The position numbers were made by a program, and so were the translations under genes. Positions 8,561 through 17,412 of a stretch of DNA of 64,000 nt are shown one piece after another. The stretch spans positions 62,001 through 126,000 of the forward strand of contig NZ_BMND01000021.1 in the NCBI RefSeq assembly GCF_014646275.1, in the 5' to 3' direction. The DNA comes from Streptomyces kronopolitis (GTDB taxonomy: Bacteria > Actinomycetota > Actinomycetes > Streptomycetales > Streptomycetaceae). Below the pieces are notes generated by a model, which saw only the letters and a list, made by a program, of their open reading frames with translations, did no database searches and was not told where the DNA came from. The stretch's first letter is position 1; each line of letters opens with the position of its first letter.

Positions 8561-9679
8561 ATGACCACGCTGTCGGAACGAATATCCCAGTCAGCCTTCG
8601 ATGGCTCGCGGCTTCGGGTCGTGCTGCTCCTGGACCTCCACGACGGAGCCCAGCAGCGCTTCATGGAAGCCTATGAGCACCTGCGCAACCAGGTCGCGTC
8701 CGTTCCCGGGCACATCAACGACCAGCTGTGCCAGTCGATCGAGAACCCCTCGCAGTGGCTCATCACCAGCGAGTGGGAGAGTGCACCGCCCTTCCTCGCC
8801 TGGGTCAACAGCGAGGAGCACGTCAAGATGGTCCAGCCGCTGCACAGCTGTGTGCGCGACACCCGGTCGCTGCGCTTCAGCGTCCTGCGCGAGACCTCGA
8901 ACATCGCCACCCTGACCCCCGAGCCCCCCAAGGGCCGGCTGCAGGCCGCTCCCCGCGTCGGCGACGGCGTCGTCCGGCACGCGCTGACCTTCACCGTGAA
9001 GCCCGGCAGCGAATCGATGGTCGCCGAGATCCTCGCCGGCTACGCCTCCCCGGAGCCCCGGGTCGACGACACCACGCGGCTGCGCCGCACCTCCCTGTTC
9101 ATGCACGGCAACCGCGTCGTGCGCACCGTGGAGGTCCAGGGCGACCTGGTCGCGGCGCTGCGCCACATCTCCCAGCAGCCCGAGATCCGGGCCGTCGAGG
9201 AGGCCGTCAACCCGTACCTGGAGCAGGACCGGGACCTGGCCGACCCGAACTCTGCCCGGGTGTTCTTCACCCGCGCCGCGCTGCCCGCCGTGCACCACGT
9301 CGGATCGAGCGGGCAGCAGCCCGACGGCGTCCGCCGGCACGCGCTGTTCTACCCGGCCAAGGAAGGCTGCGGAATGGCCCTGGCCAGGATGCTGGCCCAC
9401 CAGGACGAGCTGGCCGCGGACGACCCGCAGTCGCCCATCACCGGCAGCACCGTCTTCCAGCGCGACGACGTGGTGGTCCGGCTCATCGATCTGCGGATCC
9501 CCCTCGACAGCGACCCCATGCTGTCGCTCGGCGTGCGCGGCCCCCGCAAGACGGCGGTGCTGCGGCGTCTCCTCGACACCGATGTGGCCGGCGGCCTGTC
9601 GAACGACCGCGAGGTCGCGCGCTTCCTGGAGCGCTCCGACATGGCCCTCGTCACCGACCGCCGATCGCCGGACGCCTGA
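8561..9679 (+). CDS. SchA/CurD-like spore-pigment protein (WhiE ORFI type)
   Basis: This 372-residue protein starts at an ATG preceded by GAAGGAG. It has an N-terminal dimeric ferredoxin-like fold of the antibiotic-biosynthesis-monooxygenase kind (about residues 18-100) followed by the SchA/CurD-like region (LRRTSLFMHGNRVVRTVEVQGD, then RRHALFYPAKEGCGMA). Proteins of this type open whiE, sch and cur spore-pigment operons; their exact chemical role is not settled, though a part in polyketide oxidation or folding is assumed. It is the first gene of the set that continues with cupin, KS-alpha, KS-beta, ACP and cyclases, all on the plus strand. Confidence 0.9.
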   Translation: MTTLSERISQSAFDGSRLRVVLLLDLHDGAQQRFMEAYEHLRNQVASVPGHINDQLCQSIENPSQWLITSEWESAPPFLAWVNSEEHVKMVQPLHSCVRDTRSLRFSVLRETSNIATLTPEPPKGRLQAAPRVGDGVVRHALTFTVKPGSESMVAEILAGYASPEPRVDDTTRLRRTSLFMHGNRVVRTVEVQGDLVAALRHISQQPEIRAVEEAVNPYLEQDRDLADPNSARVFFTRAALPAVHHVGSSGQQPDGVRRHALFYPAKEGCGMALARMLAHQDELAADDPQSPITGSTVFQRDDVVVRLIDLRIPLDSDPMLSLGVRGPRKTAVLRRLLDTDVAGGLSNDREVARFLERSDMALVTDRRSPDA

Positions 9680-9744
9680 GCGCACCCGCCCGCGGCGGGC
9701 CCCATCCCATCAACCGTCGGCCTCACGCCCCCGGAGGAACAGCC

Positions 9745-10179
9745 ATGACCACGCACCGCCCACGCATCGTGGACCTCAGCGAGACCCAGCCCAACCGCCG
9801 GCGCGGAGGTGATCTGCGCGCCATGCTGACACCCAGCGCGGTGGGCGCCACGAGCGGCTTCATGGGCATGGCCCTCGTCCAGCCCGGCGAGCGCATCGGC
9901 GAGCACTACCACCCGTACTCCGAGGAGTTCGTGTACGTCGTCCAGGGCGCGCTCGAAGTCGACCTCGACGGGGAGGCGCACCCGCTGCGTCCCGACCAGG
10001 GCCTGCTGATTCCCCCTTACATGCGCCACCGCTTCCGCAATGTGGGGGACGTGGAGGCCCGGATGGTCTTCCACCTCGGTCCGCTCGCCCCGCGCCCCGA
10101 GCTCGGGCACGTCGACACCGAGGGCACCGAGGAGAGCACCCCCGCCGCACCGCCCGAACGCACGGAGCCGGTGTCATGA
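9745..10179 (+). CDS. Cupin-domain polyketide protein (WhiE ORFII type)
   Basis: The protein has 144 residues and starts at an ATG with a GGAGGAA site eight bases upstream. It has a single cupin barrel with motif 1 GEHYHPYSEEFVYVVQG and motif 2 PPYMRHRFRN, keeping the His and Glu ligands for a metal ion. It matches the small cupin that is always second in whiE-type operons, proposed to help cyclisation or quinone formation. Its TGA overlaps the KS-alpha ATG (ATGA at 10176), so the two are translationally coupled. Confidence 0.92.
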   Translation: MTTHRPRIVDLSETQPNRRRGGDLRAMLTPSAVGATSGFMGMALVQPGERIGEHYHPYSEEFVYVVQGALEVDLDGEAHPLRPDQGLLIPPYMRHRFRNVGDVEARMVFHLGPLAPRPELGHVDTEGTEESTPAAPPERTEPVS

Positions 10180-11441
10180 CCCGCCGCGTGGCGGTCACCG
10201 GCGTCGGTATCGTCGCGCCCGGCGGTGTGGGGGTGCCCGCCTTCTGGGACCTGCTGTCCGCCGGACGCACGGCGACGCGTGGCATCACCCTCTTCGACCC
10301 GGAGGGGTTCCGCTCACGCATCGCCGCCGAGTGCGACTTCGATCCCGCGGCCCACGGTCTGAGCAGCGAGCAGGTGGCCCGCTCGGACCGGTACGTCCAG
10401 TTCGCGATGGTCGCCGCGCAGGAGGCACTGCGCGACGCCGGGCTGGACGCCGGGGCGGAGGATCCCTGGCGCATCGGGGTGTCCCTGGGCACCGCCGTCG
10501 GCGGCACCACGCGCCTGGAACACGACTACGTCGCCGTCAGCGGCCGCGGCGAGCGGTGGGATGTCGACCACCGTCCGGCCGGCCGCCATCTGGAGCGGGC
10601 GTTCTCCCCGAGTTCGCTCGCCTCCGCGGTGGCCGAGCAGGTCGGTGCGCACGGGCCGGTGCAGACCGTCTCCACGGGCTGCACCTCCGGCCTCGACGCC
10701 ATCGGCTACGCCTTCCACTCCATCGAGGAGGGCAAGGCCGATGTGTGCATCGCCGGCGCGTCGGACTCACCGATCTCCCCGATCACGGTCGCCTGCTTCG
10801 ACGCCATCAAGGCGACCTCCGCCAACAACGACGACCCCGCCCACGCCTCACGGCCGTTCGACGCCAACCGCGACGGCTTCGTGATGGGTGAGGGCGGCGC
10901 CGTCCTCGTACTGGAGGAGCTGGAACACGCCCGCGCCCGCGGTGCGCACATCCACTGCGAGATCCGTGGCTATGCCACCTTCGGCAACGCGTACCACATG
11001 ACCGGCCTGACCCAGGAAGGCCTGGAGATGGCCGAGGCGATCAACCGGTCCCTGGCCCACGCCAGGCTCGACGCCACCCAGGTGGACTACGTCAACGCCC
11101 ACGGCTCGGGCACCCAGCAGAACGACCGGCACGAGACGGCCGCCGTCAAGCGGTCGCTCGGCGAACACGCCCGCAAGATCCCGATGAGTTCCATCAAATC
11201 CATGGTCGGCCACTCACTGGGGGCCATCGGCGCGATCGAGATCGTGGCCTGTGTGCTGGCACTCACGCATCAGGTGGTGCCGCCGACGGCCAACTACGAG
11301 ACTCCGGACCCGGAGTGCGACCTCGACTACGTGCCCAAGACCGCACGGGAGCTGCCGCTGCGTTCGGTGCTCTCGGTCGGCAGCGGCTTCGGTGGTTTCC
11401 AGTCCGCGGTGGTACTGACCCGACAGGGTGGGAGGGCATGA
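10176..11441 (+). CDS. Type II PKS ketosynthase alpha subunit (WhiE ORFIII type)
   Basis: This is a 421-residue beta-ketoacyl synthase. Active-site Cys169 lies in VSTGCTSGLDA, with His309 in NAHGSGTQQND and His346 in SMVGHSLGAIGA. It catalyses the decarboxylative condensations that build the polyketide chain on the ACP, as a heterodimer with KS-beta. It overlaps the cupin gene upstream by 4 bp and the KS-beta gene downstream (ATGATGA), the usual arrangement that keeps the two subunits equimolar. Product class: spore pigment, from the company of the SchA/CurD and cupin genes. Confidence 0.96.
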   Translation: MTRRVAVTGVGIVAPGGVGVPAFWDLLSAGRTATRGITLFDPEGFRSRIAAECDFDPAAHGLSSEQVARSDRYVQFAMVAAQEALRDAGLDAGAEDPWRIGVSLGTAVGGTTRLEHDYVAVSGRGERWDVDHRPAGRHLERAFSPSSLASAVAEQVGAHGPVQTVSTGCTSGLDAIGYAFHSIEEGKADVCIAGASDSPISPITVACFDAIKATSANNDDPAHASRPFDANRDGFVMGEGGAVLVLEELEHARARGAHIHCEIRGYATFGNAYHMTGLTQEGLEMAEAINRSLAHARLDATQVDYVNAHGSGTQQNDRHETAAVKRSLGEHARKIPMSSIKSMVGHSLGAIGAIEIVACVLALTHQVVPPTANYETPDPECDLDYVPKTARELPLRSVLSVGSGFGGFQSAVVLTRQGGRA

Positions 11442-12691
11442 TGAGCTCCCCGAAGGAACGTCGCTCCGTCGTCACCGGTATCGGTGTCATCGCCCCCAAC
11501 GGGGTGAGCACCGAGACCTTCTGGAAGGCGACGGTCGAGGGCATCAGCGTCCTCGACCACGTCACCCGCGAGGGGTGTGAGCACCTTCCGCTCAAGGTCG
11601 CGGGCGAGGTCCGCGGCTTCGACCCGGCGGATCTGATCGAGGAGCGCTACCTCGTCCAGACCGACCGGTTCACCCACTTCGCCATGGCGGCGGCCAACCT
11701 CGCTCTGGACGACGCCCGGATGGGCCGTGCCGACTACAACGACTCGCCGTTCGCGGTGGGTGTCGTCACGGCCGCGGGCTCGGGCGGCGGCGAGTTCGGC
11801 CAGCGGGAGCTGCAACGGCTCTGGGGCCAGGGCTCCCGGTACGTCGGCCCGTACCAGTCCATCGCCTGGTTCTACGCGGCGAGCACCGGCCAGATCTCCA
11901 TCCGCGGCGGCTTCAAGGGGCCCTGCGGCGTGGTGGCCAGCGACGAGGCCGGCGGCCTGGACGCGCTGGCGCATGCCGCCCGCACCATCCGGCGCGGCAC
12001 CGACGCCGTCGTCGTGGGCGCCGCGGAGGCACCGCTGGCCCCCTACTCCGTCGTCTGCCAGCTCGGCTACGAGGATCTGAGCCGGCTCGACGATCCGGCC
12101 CGCGCCTACCGCCCGTTCACCAGCGGCGCGTGCGGATTCGTGCCCGCCGAGGGCGGCGCGATGCTGATCGTCGAGGAGGAGGCGGCGGCCGTCGACCGCG
12201 GGGCGTCCGTCCGGGCCGTCCTGGCCGGGCACGCCGCGACCTTCACCGGGGCCTCCCGCTGGGAGGAGTCCCGGGAGGGGCTGGCGCACGCGATCCGCGG
12301 CGCACTGCAGGACGCGCGGTGCGCCCCGGAGGAGATAGACGTGGTGTTCGCCGACGCGCTCGGTGTCCCTGCGGCCGACCGGGCCGAGGCGCTGGCGCTC
12401 GCGGACGCCCTGGGACGGCACGCCGCGCGGGTCCCGGTGACGGCACCCAAGACCGGCACCGGCCGGGCGTACTGCGGTGCCCCCGTTCTGGACGCCGCGG
12501 CCGCGGTGCTCGCCATGGAGCACGGCGTCGTGCCGCCCACCCCCAACGTCGTCAACGTCTGCCATGACCTGGACGTGGTGACCGGCCGGGCCCGCCCCGG
12601 CGAGTTGCGGACGGCGCTGGTGCTGAGCCGGGGACTGATGGGCTCGAACGCGGCGATGGTGCTGCGGCAGGGCTCCCCGTCCCCCTCGTGA
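11438..12691 (+). CDS. Type II PKS chain-length factor (KS-beta, WhiE ORFIV type)
   Basis: The protein has 417 residues from the ATG at 11438, overlapping the KS-alpha stop; the ATG one codon later is equally possible. It has the thiolase fold of KS-alpha but the nucleophile region reads VVASDEAGGLDA, without the active-site Cys, which defines the chain-length factor. It sets polyketide length (long, 24-carbon in characterised whiE systems) by shaping the tunnel at the dimer interface. The tail VTAPKTGTGRAY replaces the catalytic His segment of KS-alpha. Confidence 0.94.
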   Translation: MMSSPKERRSVVTGIGVIAPNGVSTETFWKATVEGISVLDHVTREGCEHLPLKVAGEVRGFDPADLIEERYLVQTDRFTHFAMAAANLALDDARMGRADYNDSPFAVGVVTAAGSGGGEFGQRELQRLWGQGSRYVGPYQSIAWFYAASTGQISIRGGFKGPCGVVASDEAGGLDALAHAARTIRRGTDAVVVGAAEAPLAPYSVVCQLGYEDLSRLDDPARAYRPFTSGACGFVPAEGGAMLIVEEEAAAVDRGASVRAVLAGHAATFTGASRWEESREGLAHAIRGALQDARCAPEEIDVVFADALGVPAADRAEALALADALGRHAARVPVTAPKTGTGRAYCGAPVLDAAAAVLAMEHGVVPPTPNVVNVCHDLDVVTGRARPGELRTALVLSRGLMGSNAAMVLRQGSPSPS

Positions 12692-12706
12692 GAAGGAGAA
12701 CACCGC

Positions 12707-12988
12707 ATGAACGCACAACTGACGCTCACCGAGCTGGCCGCGCTGATGAAGTCCGCCGCCGGCCTCACCGTCGACCCGAAGGAGCTGGCGAACCGGCCCG
12801 ACGCGACCTTCGCCGAGTTCGGCCTCGACTCGCTGGGCCTGCTCGGCATCGTGGGCGAGCTGGAGAACCGGCAGGGCCGGCCGATGCCCACCGACGCGGA
12901 GCGCTGCAAGACGCCCCGCGACTTCCTCGCCCTCGTCAACACCGCCCCCGACACCGCCCCCGAATCCGTCCCCACGACAGGAGCCTGA
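12707..12988 (+). CDS. Polyketide acyl carrier protein (WhiE ORFV type)
   Basis: A 93-residue ACP. The phosphopantetheine attachment site is Ser42 in FGLDSLGLLG. The start has a good AAGGAGAA site. It carries the growing polyketide for the KS-alpha/KS-beta pair; its stop and the start of the following cyclase are one base apart. Confidence 0.95.
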   Translation: MNAQLTLTELAALMKSAAGLTVDPKELANRPDATFAEFGLDSLGLLGIVGELENRQGRPMPTDAERCKTPRDFLALVNTAPDTAPESVPTTGA

Positions 12989-12989
12989 C

Positions 12990-13463
12990 ATGTCCGGCCA
13001 CACCGAGAACGACATCACCATCGCGGCGCCCCTCGACCTCGTCTGGGACCTCACCAACGACATCGAGAACTGGCCGCAACTGTTCAGCGAGTACGCCTCG
13101 GTCGAGGTGCTGTCCAGGGAGGGCGACAAGACCACCTTCCGCCTGACGATGCACCCGGACGACAACGGCACCGTCTGGAGCTGGGTCTCGGAGCGGACCG
13201 TCGACCGCGAGGGCCGCACGGTGCGCGCCCGCCGCGTGGAGACCGGTCCCTTCGCGCACATGGACATCCACTGGAAGTACGCCGAGATCCCCGGCGGCAC
13301 CTCGATGCACTGGACCCAGGACTTCGCGATGAAGCCCGACGCCCCGGTCGACGACAAGGGCATGACCGAGATGATCAACCGCAACTCCCGGATCCAGATG
13401 GAGCTCATCCGGGACAAGATCGAGCAGCGGGACCGCGAGCTCCGCTCCGTCACCGCCGGCTGA
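12990..13463 (+). CDS. Polyketide aromatase/cyclase (WhiE ORFVI / TcmN-N type)
   Basis: This 157-residue SRPBCC helix-grip protein has the features of the single-domain aromatase/cyclases: TIAAPLDLVWDLTNDIENWPQLF at the N-terminus, WVSERTVD in the middle and HWTQDFAMKPDAP before the long C-terminal helix. It folds the nascent chain and closes the first ring(s), probably C9-C14 as in WhiE ORFVI and TcmN. It lies directly after the ACP and before the TcmI-like cyclase. Confidence 0.93.
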   Translation: MSGHTENDITIAAPLDLVWDLTNDIENWPQLFSEYASVEVLSREGDKTTFRLTMHPDDNGTVWSWVSERTVDREGRTVRARRVETGPFAHMDIHWKYAEIPGGTSMHWTQDFAMKPDAPVDDKGMTEMINRNSRIQMELIRDKIEQRDRELRSVTAG

Positions 13464-13519
13464 CGGCCCGCCAGGACGTGCCCGGACCGCCACCCGGCGG
13501 CAAGGAAGGGACCCCTCTG

Positions 13520-13846
13520 ATGCATCACGCTCTGATCGTCGCCCGCATGGCACCCGGCTCCGCCCCGGACATCGCCGAGGTCTTCCAGGCCTCCGACCGT
13601 ACGGAGCTGCCCCACCTGGTCGGGGTCAAGCGGCGGACCCTCTTCCAGTTCGGTGAGGTGTATCTGCACCTCATCGAATCCGACCGGCCGCCCGGCCCGG
13701 AGATCGCCAAGGTGGCGGAGCACCCCGAGTTCCGCGCCGTCAGCGAGCAACTCTCCGCCTACGTCAGCGCCTACGACCCGAAGACCTGGCGCAGTCCCAA
13801 GGACGCGCAGGCCCAGCAGTTCTACAGCTGGCAGCGCGAGGGCTGA
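13520..13846 (+). CDS. TcmI-family polyketide cyclase (WhiE ORFVII type)
   Basis: The protein is 108 residues from MHHALIVARM; this start has an AAGGAAGG site, so the longer frame beginning at 13478 is not needed. It has the short ferredoxin-like fold of TcmI: HALIVARMAPG, then DRTELPHLVGVKRRTLFQF and a C-terminal QQFYSWQ. It is thought to close later rings of the aromatic polyketide. It is the last gene of the plus-strand pigment operon and is followed by a strong hairpin. Confidence 0.93.
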   Translation: MHHALIVARMAPGSAPDIAEVFQASDRTELPHLVGVKRRTLFQFGEVYLHLIESDRPPGPEIAKVAEHPEFRAVSEQLSAYVSAYDPKTWRSPKDAQAQQFYSWQREG

Positions 13847-13902
13847 CACGCACGCGGAGCCGGGGCGGCCCCCCGGCTTCCGCGCCGTCCCGGGCAGGGG
13901 CA

Positions 13903-13942
13903 AGGCCGCCCGGCGAGGAGGCTCCTCCTCGCCGGGCGGCCT
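13903..13942. terminator. Bidirectional terminator: perfect 18-bp stem, 4-nt loop
   Basis: The left arm 13903-13920 (AGGCCGCCCGGCGAGGAG) pairs without mismatch with 13925-13942 around a GCTC loop. It lies between the ends of two convergent genes, the TcmI-like cyclase and the O-methyltransferase, and has no U tract, as is usual for streptomycete terminators. Confidence 0.85.
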
Positions 13943-13959
13943 GCCGTGCCCGCCAGGGG

Positions 13960-14988
13960 TCATTCGGGGACGGTGCACTCGAAGGCGTGCAGGTACGGGT
14001 TGACGACCCGCAGCTCGCCGACCTTCAGGCCGGCGTCCGTCATCCGGCTCACCAGGCTGGCCCTGGTGTGCTTGGCGCCGCCGACGTTGAGGAGCAGCAG
14101 CAGGTCCATGGCCGTGGTGAACTTCATCGACGGGCTGTCGTCGACGAGGTTCTCGATGACCACGACGCGGGCGCCGGGGCGGGCGGCCCCGACGACGTTG
14201 TGCAGCGTGCGCCGGGTGCTCTCGTCGTCCCACTCCAGGATGTTCTTGATGATGTAGACATCGGCCTGGACCGGGATCTCCTGCCGGCAGTCACCGGGCA
14301 CGATCCGCACCCGCGAGGCGAGCGCGCCGCCCTCCCGCAGCCGCGGGTCCGGGTTCGCCACGACCGTGGGCAGGTCGAGCAGCGTGCCCTGCATCGAGGG
14401 GTACTTCTCCAGCAGGCTGGCGAGGACGTGCCCCTGGCCGCCGCCGATGTCCGCCACCGACGACGCCCCGGTCAGATCGAGCAGCTGGGCGATGTCCTGC
14501 GCCGACTGCTTGCTGGAGGTGGTCATCGCCCGGTCGAAGACCTCGGCGGACTCCGGTGCGTCCTGGTGCAGGTACTGGAAGAACCCCTTGCCGTAGAGGC
14601 CCTCGAAGACATTGCTGCCGGAGCGCACCGCCTCGTCGAGCCGCGGCCAGGCGTCCCAGGTCCACGGCTCGGTGCACCACAGGGAGATGTAGCGCAGGCT
14701 GTGCGGGTTGTCCTCGCGCAGCAGCCGCGACATGTCCGTGTGGACGTACTTGCCGTCGTCGGTCTCCGCGAAGATGCCGTAGCAGGACAGGGTGCGCAGC
14801 AGCCGGTCCAGCGGCCGGGCCTCGGCCCGCACCGCGGTGGCCAGCTCTTCGGCGGTGGTGGGCCGCTCGCCGAGCGCGTCGGCGACGCCCAGGCGGGCCG
14901 CCGCCCGCACGGCCGCCGCACACGCGGCACCGAAGATCAGCTCACGCAGCTGCATGGCCGGCTGGGGGGTGGGACTTACGGTGGTCAT
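13960..14988 (-). CDS. SAM-dependent O-methyltransferase
   Basis: The protein has 342 residues. An N-terminal winged-helix dimerisation domain (LGVADALGERPTTAEELA, about residues 12-90) precedes a class I SAM-binding domain with motif I VADIGGGQGHVL (178-189) and the post-motif region IIKNILEWDDE. This is the layout of polyketide O-methyltransferases such as TcmO/DnrK. It faces the spore-pigment operon, separated only by the hairpin, so pigment methylation is a reasonable inference. The classic S. coelicolor whiE set has no such gene, whereas some other pigment loci do. Confidence 0.88.
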   Translation of the reverse strand: MTTVSPTPQPAMQLRELIFGAACAAAVRAAARLGVADALGERPTTAEELATAVRAEARPLDRLLRTLSCYGIFAETDDGKYVHTDMSRLLREDNPHSLRYISLWCTEPWTWDAWPRLDEAVRSGSNVFEGLYGKGFFQYLHQDAPESAEVFDRAMTTSSKQSAQDIAQLLDLTGASSVADIGGGQGHVLASLLEKYPSMQGTLLDLPTVVANPDPRLREGGALASRVRIVPGDCRQEIPVQADVYIIKNILEWDDESTRRTLHNVVGAARPGARVVVIENLVDDSPSMKFTTAMDLLLLLNVGGAKHTRASLVSRMTDAGLKVGELRVVNPYLHAFECTVPE

Positions 14989-14995
14989 TCCGCCT

Positions 14996-16105
14996 CTATT
15001 CTCCCGTTGACGACGGGTGCACGCGGTGCACCCGGTGCGGCCGTGGGCACAGCCCGGCCGGCTGCGAGGTGCGGCACACGTTCCGCAGGAACCGGTTGTT
15101 GCGGCCGGCGCGGTCCCGGTCGGCCAGGTCCAGGGGCTTGTTGCGCAGCACGATGTTGTCGCTGATGACGTTGCGCTCGTTGAGCGACTTCACGAAGCTG
15201 GGGAAGAGCACGACGCCGCCGGAGAACGGCGAGGTGCCGCGGTTCTCGCGGATCAGGTTGTGCCGCACCAGCGCCCGCTCGGTGCCGGTGAGCAGGACCC
15301 CGACGCCCTGGATGAACGGCAGCCGGCCGTTGGCGGCGCAGCGCCTGTTGTTCCTGATGATGCTGTTGTCCCGCACCGTCAGCGCGCCCGCCCGGGGCCG
15401 GGATTCGTCGCCAACGACGAAGATGCCGCCGCAGTTCCCGCCGATGTCGTTGTGGGCGACCGTCAGGTTCCTGATGCGCTGGAGGGTGATGCCGATGCGG
15501 TTCCGGAAGAGCCGGTTGCCCACAACCACGGCGCCCCGGTTGTCGGTGGCGCCGCCCTCCCCCTTGGCGATGTTGGAGAGGTAGATGCCGGAGTCGCGGT
15601 TCCCGGTGACGGTGTTGTCCCGGATCACCGCGCGGGTGGACCTCTCCTGGCCGATGCCCCACACGCCGTTGTTCCGCGAGGTCACGCCGTGCACGGTCAG
15701 CCGGTCGGTGCCGGAGGCCCAGATGCCGGACTTCTTGAAGCCCTGGACGGTCAGCCCCTGGAGGGTGACGTCCCGCAGCCGCCTGCCGCGCCCGCCGAGG
15801 ACGCAGATGCCGTTGCCGCTGCGCCCGCAGGCGTTGCCGGCCCGCTTGCCGGACGGCCCGATCACCGTGCGGCGGCCCGCGCCGACGAGGCGCAGCCGCG
15901 GCTTGGTGATCAGCACGCTCTCCCGGTAGCGGCCGGGCAGGATGAGGACGGTGTCGCCGGGCCGTGCCCGGTTCACCGCCCGCTGAATCGATTCGCCCGG
16001 GTGGACGACGTGACGTCCCTGCGGTTCGCTCGGTGCCGCCGCGCCCAGTCCGCCGACCAGCATCGCGGCGACGCAGCTCAGGTATTTCATCTGTCGTAGC
16101 GCCAT
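14996..16105 (-). CDS. Secreted right-handed beta-helix protein
   Basis: The 369-residue protein has a signal peptide (KYLSCVAAMLVGGLGAAAP) followed by GESIQRAVNRARPGDTVLILPGRY, which is the standard opening of periplasmic-copper-binding/NosD-like beta helices. About ten helix turns follow (repeats such as LTVQGFKKSGIWA, VIRDNTVTGNRDSGIYL, LTVAHNDIGGNCGGIFV). Cys pairs near residues 93/101 and at the C-terminus may form disulfides. Such proteins bind or cut polysaccharides, but no catalytic set can be named. Its stop is 7 bp from the methyltransferase start on the same strand, so they may be co-transcribed. Confidence 0.85.
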   Translation of the reverse strand: MALRQMKYLSCVAAMLVGGLGAAAPSEPQGRHVVHPGESIQRAVNRARPGDTVLILPGRYRESVLITKPRLRLVGAGRRTVIGPSGKRAGNACGRSGNGICVLGGRGRRLRDVTLQGLTVQGFKKSGIWASGTDRLTVHGVTSRNNGVWGIGQERSTRAVIRDNTVTGNRDSGIYLSNIAKGEGGATDNRGAVVVGNRLFRNRIGITLQRIRNLTVAHNDIGGNCGGIFVVGDESRPRAGALTVRDNSIIRNNRRCAANGRLPFIQGVGVLLTGTERALVRHNLIRENRGTSPFSGGVVLFPSFVKSLNERNVISDNIVLRNKPLDLADRDRAGRNNRFLRNVCRTSQPAGLCPRPHRVHRVHPSSTGE

Positions 16106-16662
16106 GAGGCGAAGCTATGGGCGATCTTGCTCGCTCGCCACATGTGGTGACCCGTTGATGACGGTGTGTAGGGCGGCCGGTGTGCGACACGCCGTCAGGT
16201 CCGGTCAGCGGCCTGGCACCCGACCGCCCATCAGGGCCGGTCAGCGGGGTCGGACGGGCTCTCGCCGCCGTTGGCGGGGGCCTCGCCGCCCGGCCGGGAA
16301 GCGGCCGGCCGGGAATCAGCTGACCGGGTATCGGGTCGGCTGCCGGGCCGTGTGGTCGGCGCGTCGGAGCGGTCCTCGGGGGCGGGCTCCGACGGGGCAT
16401 CAGCCGGCCCGTCCGGCCCGGCCTCGGTCAGGAACCCCGCGAGGCTGGTCGGCAGAAACCACGGTCGGGCACGGAAGACGGTCACGGTGGCACAACGCGC
16501 CAGGCCCGGCGGACGACACCGGCCCGCAGGCAGCGGGGCCGCCGGATCACCCCAACGGCCGTGGGGGAGGAGCCGCCCCGCCGGACGCGTCCGCCCTCCG
16601 CGCCCGGCGGCCGGGCACGCCGGGCGGCCGCCGCCCGGTCCGGAAGGCCGTTGCGCCGCAGG
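16106..16662. other. Gene-poor stretch
   Basis: No well-supported gene. A short minus-strand frame (16231-16485) is almost only Pro, Ala, Ser, Arg, Asp and Gly and is not accepted. The stretch separates the beta-helix gene's promoter side from the end of the VOC gene. Confidence 0.45.
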
Positions 16663-17037
16663 TCAGCCCACCCGCTCCGCCGCACTGCGCTCCACACAGA
16701 ACTCGTTGCCCTCGGGATCGGCCAGCGTCGCCCAGCCGCTCCCGTCCGCCCTGCGGTGGTCGGCCACCAGGGTCGCGCCGAGCGCCAGCAGCCGCTCGAC
16801 CTCCTCGTCCCGGGTCCGGTCCTGCGGCTCCAGGTCCAGATGCACCCGGTTCTTCACGGTCTTGGCATCGGGCACCGTGAGGAACAGCAGCGCGCCGCCC
16901 GAGGCCGTGACCGTGGCCTCCGGGTCGCCCGGCAGGTCGTCCTCGGCCAGTGTGCCGTCCAGCACCTGCGCCCAGAAGCCGGCCAGGCGGTAGGCGTCGG
17001 TGCAGTCGATGGTGGTGTGCCGTACCCGTGAAGTCAT
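16663..17037 (-). CDS. VOC / glyoxalase-like protein
   Basis: The protein is 124 residues from MTSRVRHTTIDCTD. It has two beta-alpha-beta-beta-beta halves: HTTIDCTDAYRLAGFWAQVL, LLFLTVPDAKTVKNRVHLDLEP, then VERLLALGATLVADHR and a C-terminal DPEGNEFCVE. This is the actinobacterial glyoxalase-like (VOC) family; potential metal ligands are His of RHTTID/RVHLDL and Glu of NEFCVE. Substrate unknown. The longer upstream frame has no VOC character and is not used. Confidence 0.87.
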   Translation of the reverse strand: MTSRVRHTTIDCTDAYRLAGFWAQVLDGTLAEDDLPGDPEATVTASGGALLFLTVPDAKTVKNRVHLDLEPQDRTRDEEVERLLALGATLVADHRRADGSGWATLADPEGNEFCVERSAAERVG

Positions 17038-17412
17038 GGACGTCACTATGCGGTTGGGAGGCGGGGGTGTCCACGGAGAATGTCCGGGCGGGCGGCGGCC
17101 GTGCGAGGTTCCGGCGTACCGGCCGCGCAACTACCATGGCAAGCGGAGCCGTTGGGCCGGACCATGGCCGGCGGCGGTCCGGCGGGGTGCATCCGGGCGC
17201 CGGAAGGATCCCGGGCACGGGGTGGGACGGGTACACCCGTTCAATTCGCCCGCCCCCGTCGTCTACAGTTGCAGAATTCCGCAATTCAACAGATGACGCG
17301 ACGGCCGGTCGGCCTGAACGCGGAGGACATGCGTGGGCGGTTTCGCCGAATCGGTGAGGGAACGAGTGCGTGTGACGCGGTCCGCGCCCCGTCCCGGGGG
17401 CGGGGTGCGAGG
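17038..17412. promoter_or_regulatory. Divergent intergenic region with dyad, VOC / ArsR genes
   Basis: No gene seen. TTGC-N8-GCAA (17269-17284), overlapping a GAATTC/AATTC repeat, is an imperfect dyad about 130 bp upstream of the ArsR-family gene and could be its own operator. Confidence 0.35.

Noticed and set aside
11327..14233. A long minus-strand open frame across the pigment operon
   Set aside because: Antisense shadow of KS-beta, ACP and cyclase genes, caused by GC-biased codon positions; no protein features.
16231..16485. 84-codon minus-strand frame after the VOC gene
   Set aside because: Almost only Pro, Ser, Ala, Asp, Arg and Gly, no ribosome binding site and no recognisable fold.
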